From contig NZ_JAFBCA010000001.1 in NCBI RefSeq assembly GCF_016907475.1, forward strand, positions 4,154,001 through 4,218,000: a stretch of 64,000 bases of DNA, read 5' to 3'. A model generated the notes under the pieces. It made no database searches. It saw nothing but the letters and a program-made list of their open reading frames with translations, and had not been told where the DNA came from. Shown here piece after piece: positions 27,083-38,639 of this stretch. The stretch is from Nocardioides cavernae (GTDB lineage: Bacteria > Actinomycetota > Actinomycetes > Propionibacteriales > Nocardioidaceae). Each line of letters starts with the position of its first letter. Within the stretch, counting starts at the first letter, position 1. Both the position numbers and the translations under genes were made by a program.

Positions 27083-29806
27083 TCACCCGGCCAGGTCGAA
27101 GGCCCCCAGTCCCTCGCCCAGCACACGCGGGTGGGAGACGCCGGACTTGCGACCGGAGTAGACGTACGCCACCCCGCTCGCCCGGTCGCGGACGATGTAG
27201 TCGGCCGACCCCTTGAGCGTCATGGCCTGGACCCCGAGCACCCAGTCGAAGCCGGAGAGGTCCGACGGCAGCCCGGCCCGGGAGGGAACCGCGCCGCCCT
27301 TGACGGCGATCGCCGCACCGAAGCCGGAGCCGTTGCCGGGCCAGACCATCAACGCGCCGCCGGCCGGGGTCCCGATGAGGTCGGGCAGGCCGTCGCCGGT
27401 CACGTCGCCGACCGCCCTGAGCCCCTGGACCGGGGCCCAGCCCTGGCCGAGGACGGTGCCGGCGGCGAGCGCGCCGGTGCCGTTGCCGGCGAAGAGCCAC
27501 AGCTGGCCGGAGCCGTCGCGGGTGAGCACGTCGCCGAAGCCGTCGCGGTTGACGTCACCGGAGTTGAGGATCGTGTCCATCCCTGCGAAGGAGACGCCGG
27601 TGTCGACCGGTGCGCCGAGCTCGAAGGTGTCGCGGTTGGCGACGACCACGAGCTGCTTGCCCGAGACGCCGATCAGGTCCGCACCGGCGCCGTCGACCAT
27701 GTTGGCGCCGGTGATCCAGCGCATCGACTTCAGGTTCGTGGCGGGGCCCAGCGCGGCGCCGTACGTGCCGTCGCCGCGACCCGGCATCAGCATCACGTTC
27801 CCCTTGGACGAACGGGCGACCAGGTCGGAGCGTCCGTCCCCGTTGAAGTCGCCGGCGATGACGCGGTTGTAGCCGCTCCAGGATCCGGCGACGCGCTTGG
27901 GCGCGGCGAACCGGCCGGTGCCGTAGCCGGTCTGCAGGAACAGCCGGTTCTTCGTGCGCAGCAGGAGGTCCGCCCGCCCGTCGCCGTTGACGTCGCCGGC
28001 GCCGATGAGCTGCCGGTAGTTGCCGTAGCCCTTGCGGGTGACCTTGCGGGCGAAGCCGCCCTTCTCGGTCGCGAGCAACGTGGCCAGGCGCCCCTTGAAG
28101 CGGGCCACGAGGTCGTTGCGGCCGTCACCGTTGATGTCACCGACGGCGGTGATCAGCGAGTAGCCGCGCAGCCGGAGCTTGCGGGTGGTCTTGCCGAACT
28201 TGCCGTTGCCCTTGCCGACCCGTACCCGGACCACGCCGGACTTGTCGGCCGTCACCAGGTCCGGCAGGCCGTCGCCCGTGAGGTCGGGCGAGACCAGCAC
28301 GTCGGCGCGCTTGTCCCAGCCCTTCTTGCCCACGACCGTGCGCTTCTGGAAGGACGTCAGGCCACCGGTCGGCAGCACCAGGCCGCGGCCGTCGGCGGCG
28401 CGGCGCACGACGAGGTCCGGGTAGGGCGAGGCGTCCAGGTTGTTCTGCGGAGCGGGCTCCGCGATGGGCACCTCGGTCGGCGGGGGCGGCGGCGTGACCA
28501 CCGGCGCCGCCTGGGAGGCGTACGTCCGGATCAGCGGCAGCTGGGCGTAGAGGTACTTGCCCGGGCAGGCCGTCGAACCGGCGTCGCGGTGCCCGTTGAT
28601 CGCCTGGAACGTGCCGCGGCCGATCTTCTGCGACGTCGACGCGGGGTTGACGCCGTGCAGCGACAGCTTCCACGCGAAGAGCTGGCCGTAGGCCCGCAGC
28701 ATCACGTCGGGCGGCTGGACGGTGTCGAAGTTGCCGATCGCCGACATCGCGAAGGAGTAGTCGTTGTAGTTGAGCGTGTGGGCGCCGACGACGGGCTTGT
28801 CGATGCCGCCGTAGCGGCCCTCCCAGATGCGACCGAAGCGGTCGACGAGGAAGTTGTAGCCGATGTCGCTCCAGCCCCTCGACTTCACGTGGTAGGCGTA
28901 GATGCTGCGCAGGATCGCGGGCACCTGGGCCTCGGTGTAGTTGTTCGCGTTGACCGTGTGGTGGACGAAGCCGCCGCTGATCGTGCCGTAGCGCAGCGCG
29001 CTCTTGTTGCGGATGCTCTCGTCGGCGCCCCACTGGGCGCGGGAGTAGATCGTGGGCTGCGCGACGGTCTGCTTGCGCGCGGCCTGCAGGGTGATGCCCT
29101 CCGTCGCGGCGTCGGTGCCGTCCTGCTGTGCGTAGTCGTCGTCGTACGACGCGCTGGGGTCCTCGTCGGCGGTGTCGGCCGGCGCCTCGGTCTCGGTCCT
29201 CGTGGCCGACCCCGGGTCGACGAGGGCGAGGGAGAGGTCGTCCGGCAGGGCGACGCCGTCGGTGCGGGCCTCGACCTGGACGTCGTCGACGTCGCCGACG
29301 AACGTGGGCTCGGTGCCGGGGCGGGCGTTCGCGGCCTCGGCGCTGCCCGCGTCGGGGCCGTGCTCGTCGTGGTACTCCAGGTCCTCCCAGGCGCTCCACT
29401 CGTCGCCGCTGCGGGTGCGGACGCGGAGGGTGATCTGGTCCTCCTCGAGCACCTCGCCGCTCTGCCACGTCACGCCGACCGCGCCGAAGGCGTCCACCGG
29501 CTGCGGGGTGCTGACCACGCGCGCCTCGGTGGCACCGCCCGCGACGGTGCGCCCGCGGAGACCGGCGAAGCCGCCGGCGGCGCCGGTGAGCGGCACCTCG
29601 GTGACGTTCGGCGTGACCGCCTTCGTGGGGACGGTCGCCGACATCAGGGCCGCAGGAGCGGCCTGAGCGGCAGCGGGAGCACCGGGTGCTTCCCCCACGA
29701 TGTCGAGGGACACGACACCGGAGGCGGGGGTGAGCACGACGAGCACGACACCGAGTGCCAGCACCTGCTGGCAGAGGGTGACGAGGCGGGCCTGAAGAGG
29801 ACGCAT
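27083..29806 (-). CDS. Secreted N-acetylmuramoyl-L-alanine amidase (PGRP type) with FG-GAP/VCBS repeats
   Basis: 907 residues. After a signal peptide (about 1-40) come an exported beta-rich N-terminal part, a type 2 amidase/PGRP domain (about 250-430) with zinc ligands in GFVHHTVNANN and INGHRDAGSTACPG and the WEGRYGG motif, and a C-terminal propeller of about six or more FG-GAP units, seen as DVNGDGRADLL, DFNGDGRSDLV, DINGDGRNDLV, DVTGDGLPDLI calcium loops. It should cut the peptide stem from muramic acid. AGGAG precedes ATG 29806. Candidate MtrA-type repeats lie 46-72 bases upstream. Confidence 0.92.
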   Translation of the reverse strand: MRPLQARLVTLCQQVLALGVVLVVLTPASGVVSLDIVGEAPGAPAAAQAAPAALMSATVPTKAVTPNVTEVPLTGAAGGFAGLRGRTVAGGATEARVVSTPQPVDAFGAVGVTWQSGEVLEEDQITLRVRTRSGDEWSAWEDLEYHDEHGPDAGSAEAANARPGTEPTFVGDVDDVQVEARTDGVALPDDLSLALVDPGSATRTETEAPADTADEDPSASYDDDYAQQDGTDAATEGITLQAARKQTVAQPTIYSRAQWGADESIRNKSALRYGTISGGFVHHTVNANNYTEAQVPAILRSIYAYHVKSRGWSDIGYNFLVDRFGRIWEGRYGGIDKPVVGAHTLNYNDYSFAMSAIGNFDTVQPPDVMLRAYGQLFAWKLSLHGVNPASTSQKIGRGTFQAINGHRDAGSTACPGKYLYAQLPLIRTYASQAAPVVTPPPPPTEVPIAEPAPQNNLDASPYPDLVVRRAADGRGLVLPTGGLTSFQKRTVVGKKGWDKRADVLVSPDLTGDGLPDLVTADKSGVVRVRVGKGNGKFGKTTRKLRLRGYSLITAVGDINGDGRNDLVARFKGRLATLLATEKGGFARKVTRKGYGNYRQLIGAGDVNGDGRADLLLRTKNRLFLQTGYGTGRFAAPKRVAGSWSGYNRVIAGDFNGDGRSDLVARSSKGNVMLMPGRGDGTYGAALGPATNLKSMRWITGANMVDGAGADLIGVSGKQLVVVANRDTFELGAPVDTGVSFAGMDTILNSGDVNRDGFGDVLTRDGSGQLWLFAGNGTGALAAGTVLGQGWAPVQGLRAVGDVTGDGLPDLIGTPAGGALMVWPGNGSGFGAAIAVKGGAVPSRAGLPSDLSGFDWVLGVQAMTLKGSADYIVRDRASGVAYVYSGRKSGVSHPRVLGEGLGAFDLAG

Positions 29807-29851
29807 GACAAGACTCCTGCTGTGTGGGGGAAGGTCACACAAGGCAGGAGT

Positions 29852-29878
29852 TTCACACCAGTCACATCAGTCACGGAA
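29852..29878. promoter_or_regulatory. Three 9-base direct repeats upstream of the amidase, candidate MtrA site
   Basis: TTCACACCA, GTCACATCA and GTCACGGAA stand head to tail on the plus strand, 46-72 bases before the amidase ATG. Direct repeats of a GTCACA-type nonamer are the reported MtrA recognition pattern in mycobacteria. The 11-mer CACCAGTCACA recurs upstream of the LCP gene. Assignment to MtrA is inferred. Confidence 0.4.
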
Positions 29879-29966
29879 GAGTTTCTGAGTAACTACAAAC
29901 GTGTAATTTCCAGTCGACACGCCGTTACATCGGTGTAATTCTCGCCGATCCTGCCACGAAATGCGT

Positions 29967-30022
29967 CGAGCGGTGCGTGAGCCACGTTCCTCAGGCCAAG
30001 AATGTGGCTCACGCACCGCTCG
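29967..30022. terminator. 19-base perfect hairpin after wzt, probable terminator of the galactan locus
   Basis: Arms 29967-29985 and 30004-30022 are exactly complementary (inner end GTGAGCCAC pairing with GTGGCTCAC) with an 18-base loop. It starts 25 bases downstream of the wzt stop on the minus strand. There is no U tract. The length and exactness are unusual. Confidence 0.65.
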
Positions 30023-30046
30023 GAGGCTGGTGGCCGGCTGCTCGTC

Positions 30047-30817
30047 TCAGATGTCGGCGCCGAGGCCGTCGTCCTCGCCGGACTCCTCGTCGCCCTCGTC
30101 GTAGTGGAGGTAGTGGATGCCCTCCTCGACGTCGCCGTCGAAGCCGAGGCGGCCGTTCTCCATCACCAGGACGCGGTCGCACAGGTTGCGGACCGAGCCG
30201 GGGGCGTGCGAGACGTAGAACATCGTCACCCCGGACTTCACGATCTCGTCCATGCGCCGCTTGCACTTGCGCTTGAACGGCCGGTCCCCCACTGCCAGGG
30301 CCTCGTCGGCGATGAAGATGTCGGCGTCGACGTTGACCGCGACCGAGAAGCCGAGGCGGGCCTTCATGCCGGAGCTGTAGTAGGCCACCTCGGTGTCCAG
30401 GAACTTGCCGAGGTCGGCGAAGTCGACGATCTCGTCGAACTTGCGATCGGTCTCGGCCCGCGACATCCCGAGGATGGCCGCGTTGAGGTAGAGGTTCTCC
30501 CGGCCGCTCAGGTTGTTGTCGAAGCCCGTGCCGGTCGCGATGAGTCCCGCGATGCGACCGCGGGTGAGCACCGATCCGGAGTCGGGACGCATCACGCCGC
30601 TGATGAGCTTGAGCAGCGTCGACTTGCCGGAGCCGTTGAGGCCCATCAGGCCGACCGCCTCGCCCTCGTGCACCTTGAAGCTGACGTCGTCGACGGCGTT
30701 GAAGCTGTCGTGGGTCTTGCGACCGCGGGCCTTGGCCAGGACGGTCTGCTTCAGCGAGCGCTGGTAGGACAGCGTGAAGGACTTGGTGGCGTTCTCCACC
30801 GAGATCATGGTGGTCAT
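30047..30817 (-). CDS. wzt: ABC transporter ATPase for polysaccharide export (Wzt-like)
   Basis: 256 residues. Walker A GLNGSGKST (59-67), signature YYSSGMKARL (146-155) and Walker B IFIADEAL (167-174) are intact, and the extended N-terminal part before Walker A is typical of the Wzt/TagH/RfbE group. There is no C-terminal carbohydrate-binding domain; the tail is acidic (GDEESGEDDG). It powers export of a lipid-linked polymer with the Wzm permease. ATG 30817 overlaps the stop of a 24-codon ORF; AGGGA about eight bases upstream is its ribosome-binding site. Confidence 0.93.
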   Translation of the reverse strand: MTTMISVENATKSFTLSYQRSLKQTVLAKARGRKTHDSFNAVDDVSFKVHEGEAVGLMGLNGSGKSTLLKLISGVMRPDSGSVLTRGRIAGLIATGTGFDNNLSGRENLYLNAAILGMSRAETDRKFDEIVDFADLGKFLDTEVAYYSSGMKARLGFSVAVNVDADIFIADEALAVGDRPFKRKCKRRMDEIVKSGVTMFYVSHAPGSVRNLCDRVLVMENGRLGFDGDVEEGIHYLHYDEGDEESGEDDGLGADI

Positions 30818-30888
30818 GCGGGGTCCCTGCGGAAGCGTGGGCTGGAGGAGCGAAGCGGGGGAAGGCCGCGGTTTCGTGGGGTGCTCAT
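30814..30888 (-). CDS. 24-residue basic ORF joining wzm to wzt
   Basis: The ATG at 30888-30886 overlaps the wzm stop (TGATG) and the TGA at 30816-30814 overlaps the wzt start (ATGA). The peptide, MSTPRNRGLPPLRSSS then PRFRRDPA, has seven Arg and five Pro with no acidic residue but one Asp. No known family. It fills the whole 70-base gap and would carry ribosomes from wzm to wzt, so it may serve coupling alone. No ribosome-binding site of its own is evident. Confidence 0.5.
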   Translation of the reverse strand: MSTPRNRGLPPLRSSSPRFRRDPA

Positions 30889-31796
30889 CAAAGACGCTCC
30901 GGGACCTTGGACTCGAGGCGGGCGAAGATGCGCTGCGACATCACCAGCAGCACGAGCGCGAGGCCCGTCATCACGAGGCCGCGCGTGAACAGGTGGTCGG
31001 GCAGGTGCACCGCTGCCGTCGCCTCCGGGTCGCTGGTGGTGCCGGTCCAGAAGCCGCGCTGGATGAGCAGCACCGCCTCCGCCATCGGGTTGAGGAGGTA
31101 CCAGCTCGCGATCGGCTCCCCGAAGCGCTCGTAGACGAGCGTGAACGGGTACATCATCGGCACGCTGAAGGTGACGAACTGCGTGAGGGTCTGGGCGACC
31201 TTGCCGATGTCGCGCATGAAGACGTTGCCGACGCTGAAGAGCAGGCCCAGCGCCAGCCCGAGCGAGGCGGTGAGCGTGAAGCCCAGCAGCGCGGCTGCCA
31301 TCCCCACCGGGTCGGGTGTCCAGCCGAGGAAGAGGCAGGGCACCACGAGGATCACCAGCATCGGGATCGTGTGCCAGCCCGCCACGAGCATGCGCGCCAC
31401 CGGGAACATCTCCCGCGGCACCGGCAGCTTGGTGATCAGCGACCGGTTCTGCACCAGCGACTGGGTGCCGCCGTTGAAGGTCTCGGTGAAGAAGTGCACG
31501 ACCACCATGCCCGCGAACAGGTGGATGGCGAAGTTCTCGATCCCGGCGCCGCGGCCGATCATCACCTGGAACAGGAAGTAGAACATGCAGAACCGGATGG
31601 CCGGCTGCAGGTAGCTCCACACCCAGCCCAGCACGGTGCCCTGGTAGCGCGACCTGATGGTGTTGCGCACCAGCATGCTGAGCAGGTAGCGGCGGCGTAC
31701 GACCTCGCCGAGGCCCGTGGCCGCGGGCGGGGCCAGCGGCAGGGTCTCCAGCTCGGCCCTGGTGCGCCGGGCGGGACCCGATGCTGTCGTGCTCAC
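30888..31796 (-). CDS. wzm: ABC-2 type polysaccharide export permease (Wzm-like)
   Basis: 302 residues with an amphipathic start and about six membrane segments (for example RFCMFYFLFQVMIG, LFAGMVVVHFF, MLVILVVPCLFLGW, GFTLTASLGLALGLLF). The loop VRNTIRSRYQGTVLGWVWSYLQP is the classic ABC-2 motif of O-antigen and teichoic-acid exporters. With Wzt it would flip a galactofuranose-containing polymer. The start is GTG 31796, seven bases after the GlfT2-like stop. It is joined to wzt through the 24-codon ORF. Confidence 0.93.
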   Translation of the reverse strand: MSTTASGPARRTRAELETLPLAPPAATGLGEVVRRRYLLSMLVRNTIRSRYQGTVLGWVWSYLQPAIRFCMFYFLFQVMIGRGAGIENFAIHLFAGMVVVHFFTETFNGGTQSLVQNRSLITKLPVPREMFPVARMLVAGWHTIPMLVILVVPCLFLGWTPDPVGMAAALLGFTLTASLGLALGLLFSVGNVFMRDIGKVAQTLTQFVTFSVPMMYPFTLVYERFGEPIASWYLLNPMAEAVLLIQRGFWTGTTSDPEATAAVHLPDHLFTRGLVMTGLALVLLVMSQRIFARLESKVPERL

Positions 31797-31803
31797 GGGC
31801 GGC

Positions 31804-35099
<3,296 letters not shown>

Positions 35100-36026
35100 C
35101 TATCGAGGGGGGCGTGCGGAAGCCGTCAGGCGGCGCATCCCCCGCGCCGAGGCCATGGCGCGGATCACGTTGCGGGCCTCGGCCCGCCCGCCCCGCACCG
35201 GGCTGAGCAGCACCACGACGAGCGTGATCAGCCACGGCTTCAGGCGCACCAGCACGTTCTCCCCGTGGCGCAGGTGCACCACGAAGAGGTTGCGGTACAT
35301 GTAGAAGCCCTTCCACCCCGACAGGTCGTGCTGCTGGTTGAAGTCGAGCTGGCGGACCAGGACCGCGTCGCGCACCGCCCAGATCCGGTGGCCGGCCCGG
35401 CGCGCGCGGACGGCGTACTCCGCGTCGTCGTAGAAGATGAAGAAGGAGGGGTCGGGGAAGCCGACCTCCTCGACCACGCTCCGGCGGGCCATGAAGCCCT
35501 CGAACGCGACGTTGTGCACCTCGACGAGCTCCGGCATCGACGCGCGATCGGGGTACGTGCTGTCGACGGTGGACCGCTTCGGCTTGATCGCGAGCGGGTT
35601 GCGCAGGTCGAACTCGACGGCGGCCTTCTCGACCAGCGCGCCCGACAGGTCCTCCCGGGTCGCGATGAGGCAGTCCTCGTCGACGCCCATCAGCGCCTCG
35701 AGGCAGCCGGCGGCGGGCACCACGTCGTCGTCGATGAGCCAGACGCGGTCCCACCCGGCGTCGTACGCCGCTCGCACGCCGAGGTGGAAGCCGCCGGCGC
35801 CGCCGAGGTTCTCCTCGCTCCAGGTGACGTGCAGCGGGAGGTCCGTGCGGGCCTCGAGCACCTGCCGGGTGTGGTCGCTGCTCGCGTTGTCGACCACGAT
35901 CACGGCGTCGGGGCGCCGCGTCTGGGCAGCGAGGCCGTCGAGGAGCCGGGCGAGCAGGTCGGCGCGGTTGAAGGTGACCACGACGACCGCCACCGTCTCC
36001 GTCGACCGGGCGGTCGGGGTCGTCAC
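35100..36026 (-). CDS. Family 2 glycosyltransferase, GlfT1-like
   Basis: 308 residues. GT2 features: AVVVVTFNRADLLARLL, VDNASSDHT, WLIDDDVVPA as the DxD site, and FFIFYDDAEYAVRARRAGH as the acceptor-side motif. A weakly hydrophobic C-terminal stretch (WLITLVVVLLSP) may touch the membrane. In mycobacteria GlfT1 adds the first galactofuranoses to the linker; this enzyme or the next could do so here. GTG 36026 overlaps the previous gene's stop. Assignment to GlfT1 is by context. Confidence 0.85.
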   Translation of the reverse strand: MTTPTARSTETVAVVVVTFNRADLLARLLDGLAAQTRRPDAVIVVDNASSDHTRQVLEARTDLPLHVTWSEENLGGAGGFHLGVRAAYDAGWDRVWLIDDDVVPAAGCLEALMGVDEDCLIATREDLSGALVEKAAVEFDLRNPLAIKPKRSTVDSTYPDRASMPELVEVHNVAFEGFMARRSVVEEVGFPDPSFFIFYDDAEYAVRARRAGHRIWAVRDAVLVRQLDFNQQHDLSGWKGFYMYRNLFVVHLRHGENVLVRLKPWLITLVVVLLSPVRGGRAEARNVIRAMASARGMRRLTASARPPR

Positions 36027-36952
36027 GACAGGAACCTCCGGTGGCCGTCGAAGTCACCGGCGATGCCGGCCCGCATCGCGCCGACGCTCAGGCGCAGCCG
36101 CGACAGGCTCGGCCGGGTGAAGGTGTAGAACCAGGCGGTCTTCACGACGAAGGCCAGCGCGTGCAGCGGGCCGCGGTAGTCGCGGAGGTTGACCAGGTTG
36201 TTGCGGGCCATGCAGTAGTGCTTGAGGTCGCTCGGCGAGTCGTTGTAGGTCGTGCGGCCGAACATCATCGGCGTGCCGAGGTTGCCGACGCTGGGGTGGC
36301 GCACCGTCGCGGTGACCACCGTGGCGACGCGGGCCCCCGCCTCCTCCGCGCGCAGGCGGTACTCGTGGTCGTCGCCCCAGATGAAGAACTCCTCGCGGGG
36401 CAGGCCGATCAGGTCGACGAGCTCCTTGGTGACCAGGACCCCGTTGAAGGGGATCACGATCCCGTCGATCCGGTCCTTCTTCGCGGCGCGGCGTACGTCG
36501 TCGACCGCGTGCACGACGCGGGTGCTGCCGGGCAGGCGGATGGGGAACACCAGCCGGTCCGGGTCGGCCTCGTCGACCACCAGGGGGCCCCAGAAGTCGA
36601 GGTTGTCGGACTCGACGAGCAGCTGGTCGAGACAGTCGACGTCGGGCAGGCCGTCGTCGTCCATCAGCCAGACCAGGTCGGCGTCGCGGTCGATCGCCCA
36701 CGCGAGCCCGTCGTGGAAGCCACCCGCGCCGCCGCGGTTGGTCGTGAGGGTGCGCCCGCACAGCGGGACCTCGCCGGTGGTCGGGCGGGCCGCGAGCCAC
36801 TCCCCCGTGCCGTCGGACGACGCGTTGTCGACGACCAGCACCTCGGCCAGGCCATCGACCTGCCCGAGGCGCTCGACGAGCTTCTGGAGCAGCGGCAGGC
36901 GGTTGAAGGTGACCACGACCGCGACGATGCGAGGCAGGGGTCCGGTGGTCAC
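36023..36952 (-). CDS. Family 2 glycosyltransferase
   Basis: 309 residues from GTG 36952 (VTTGPLPRIVAVVVTFNRL); GTG 36961 is equally possible. GT2 marks are VVDNASSDGTGEW, VWLMDDDGLPD and FFIWGDDHEYRLRAEEAG. The C-terminus (VVKTAWFYTFTRPSLSRLRL) is basic and probably membrane-associated. It is about 30% alike in layout to the following GT2, so the pair may have arisen by duplication. Likely adds galactofuranose or another sugar to the polymer primer. Confidence 0.85.
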   Translation of the reverse strand: MTTGPLPRIVAVVVTFNRLPLLQKLVERLGQVDGLAEVLVVDNASSDGTGEWLAARPTTGEVPLCGRTLTTNRGGAGGFHDGLAWAIDRDADLVWLMDDDGLPDVDCLDQLLVESDNLDFWGPLVVDEADPDRLVFPIRLPGSTRVVHAVDDVRRAAKKDRIDGIVIPFNGVLVTKELVDLIGLPREEFFIWGDDHEYRLRAEEAGARVATVVTATVRHPSVGNLGTPMMFGRTTYNDSPSDLKHYCMARNNLVNLRDYRGPLHALAFVVKTAWFYTFTRPSLSRLRLSVGAMRAGIAGDFDGHRRFLS

Positions 36953-36983
36953 GGCGTACACACTAGGGGCGGCACGGGCGCGC

Positions 36984-38552
36984 TCAACAAACCGCGCCGA
37001 CGTCCTCCGACTGGTTGGCGGCGTAGCCGGTGGACAGCGAGCCGAGCGACCCGCCGGTGACGGCCGGGGGCGTGCTGGGCGCCGGGGCGGGCGGCGTCGA
37101 GGCAGCACCCTGGTCGGTTGCCTCGTCGGCGGCGCCCGCTGTCGCCTCGTCCTCCGTGGTGTCGGTGGACTCCGTGGACTCGGTGTCCGCCGGCGCGGCC
37201 TCGGCGGTCTCGACGGGCTCCTCGGGCGTACGACCCTCTGCCTTCGCGATGGCCGCCTCGACCTTGGCGTGGACCAGGTCGATGTCGGGGTTCGCGGTGT
37301 TGACCATGGGCGGCACGAGCGACAGCGACGCGATCTTCTGGCTCTTGGCCTTGATCGCGAGGTCGACGAAGCGGTCGACCTCACCGCGCGGGACGTTGGT
37401 GGAGACCATGGCCGAACCGGCGCCGGCGATCTTCTCGAAGTTGCGCAGCGCCACCTGCGGGCTGACCTGCTGCAGCATCGCGCTCATCACGCACTTCTGG
37501 CGCGCCATGCGGGAGTAGTCGTCGGAGTCGTGCCGCGCGCGGGCGAACCACAGCGTGTCCATGCCGTTGAGGGTGCGCGTGCCGGGCTCGATGTAGCGGA
37601 AGAACGAGTCGCTCGGCAGGCCGACGGGGATCCGCTGGCGCACGTTGAGCTCCACCCCGCCGACGGCGTCGACGAGGTCCTTGAAGCCCTCGAGGTTGAC
37701 CATCGCCCAGTAGTTCATCTTCAGGCCAGTGATGCCCTCGACGCCCTCGATGGTCGCGTCGACGCCGGGGTTCTCCGACCCCTTGAACAGCGAGGCGTGG
37801 TCGAGCGCCCAGGTGGCGAGCCCGTTGAGGTACATCCCCTCCTCGTCGAAGCCGTCGGGGAACTGCTTCTCCATCACCGATCCCTCGGGGAACGGGAAGT
37901 TCTGCATGTTGCGCGGCAGCGAGATCAGCACCGCCTTGCCGGTCTCGGCGTCGATGCTCGCCACGGTCATCGAGTCGGGCCGCAGGCCCCACCGGCCGGC
38001 TCCCGCGTCGCCGCCCATGAGCAGCACGTTGTAGCGGCCGTGGTGGGCGCCGACCGCCTCGCCGGTGCCGAACATCGAGATCATGAAGTCGCGCTGGACG
38101 CTGACGACGTGGGCGCCGAAGAGCAGCGCGCCGGCGACGCTGAAGCAGAGGAAGCCGTTGACGCCCACGATCGCGAGCCGGTGCTGGCGCTGCAGGGTCA
38201 GGGGCTGGCCGAGGCGCCAGGCGTCGACGAAGAGGTAGGCCCAGCCGACGGCGAGCGCGATCAGGCCCAGGCGCAGGACCTGCAGCAGGACCGTGCTGGT
38301 GCCGGCCCAGAACGCGAGCCCGTGCCAGAAGTACGACGTCACGACCGCGAGCACGCCGACGACGGCCAGCGTGAGCCAGGTCCACAGCGCGATGCGGCCC
38401 ACCCTGCGGTTTCCGGACACCAGCTGGGCCGATCCCGGGAGGAACAGGGTCATCAGCATCAGCGTCACCGCACGGCGGAACCGGACGCGCTGGGCGCGGT
38501 CGACCGTGGTGAACCGCTGCTGGTGCGACCCGGGGGGCGGGACGGACGGCAT
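36984..38552 (-). CDS. LytR-CpsA-Psr (LCP) family polymer ligase with four membrane spans
   Basis: 522 residues. About four N-terminal membrane segments (near 30-48, 53-72, 80-110 and 125-148) precede an LCP domain (about 165-330) with GLRPDSMTVASIDAETGKAVLISLPRN and WFARARHDSDDYSRMARQ, the phosphate- and Mg-binding Arg/Asp motifs. The C-terminal tail is long, acidic and Thr/Ser/Pro-rich with TESTDTTEDEA. It should transfer the galactan-type polymer from its lipid carrier to peptidoglycan. It heads the minus-strand run to wzt. Nine-base repeats lie 40-66 bases upstream. Confidence 0.9.
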   Translation of the reverse strand: MPSVPPPGSHQQRFTTVDRAQRVRFRRAVTLMLMTLFLPGSAQLVSGNRRVGRIALWTWLTLAVVGVLAVVTSYFWHGLAFWAGTSTVLLQVLRLGLIALAVGWAYLFVDAWRLGQPLTLQRQHRLAIVGVNGFLCFSVAGALLFGAHVVSVQRDFMISMFGTGEAVGAHHGRYNVLLMGGDAGAGRWGLRPDSMTVASIDAETGKAVLISLPRNMQNFPFPEGSVMEKQFPDGFDEEGMYLNGLATWALDHASLFKGSENPGVDATIEGVEGITGLKMNYWAMVNLEGFKDLVDAVGGVELNVRQRIPVGLPSDSFFRYIEPGTRTLNGMDTLWFARARHDSDDYSRMARQKCVMSAMLQQVSPQVALRNFEKIAGAGSAMVSTNVPRGEVDRFVDLAIKAKSQKIASLSLVPPMVNTANPDIDLVHAKVEAAIAKAEGRTPEEPVETAEAAPADTESTESTDTTEDEATAGAADEATDQGAASTPPAPAPSTPPAVTGGSLGSLSTGYAANQSEDVGAVC

Positions 38553-38591
38553 CGGGGGGCCTCTCTCTGCTGGGGGAAGTCAGCCCGCCCA

Positions 38592-38618
38592 GTATCACCA
38601 GTCACACCCGTCCCACCC
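38592..38618. promoter_or_regulatory. Three 9-base direct repeats upstream of the LCP gene, candidate MtrA site
   Basis: GTATCACCA, GTCACACCC and GTCCCACCC lie head to tail on the plus strand, 40-66 bases before ATG 38552. Spacing, orientation and the shared 11-mer CACCAGTCACA match the site upstream of the amidase. MtrA binding is inferred. Confidence 0.38.
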
Positions 38619-38639
38619 GGTCGCGACTCGCCGCAGTCC

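Noticed and set aside
29807..29966. Cyclic di-AMP (ydaO-type) riboswitch before the wall amidase
   Set aside because: Such leaders often precede actinobacterial wall hydrolases, but the conserved purine-rich core is not found in this 160-base AT-richer leader; short TAATT blocks and the GTCAC repeats explain its look better.
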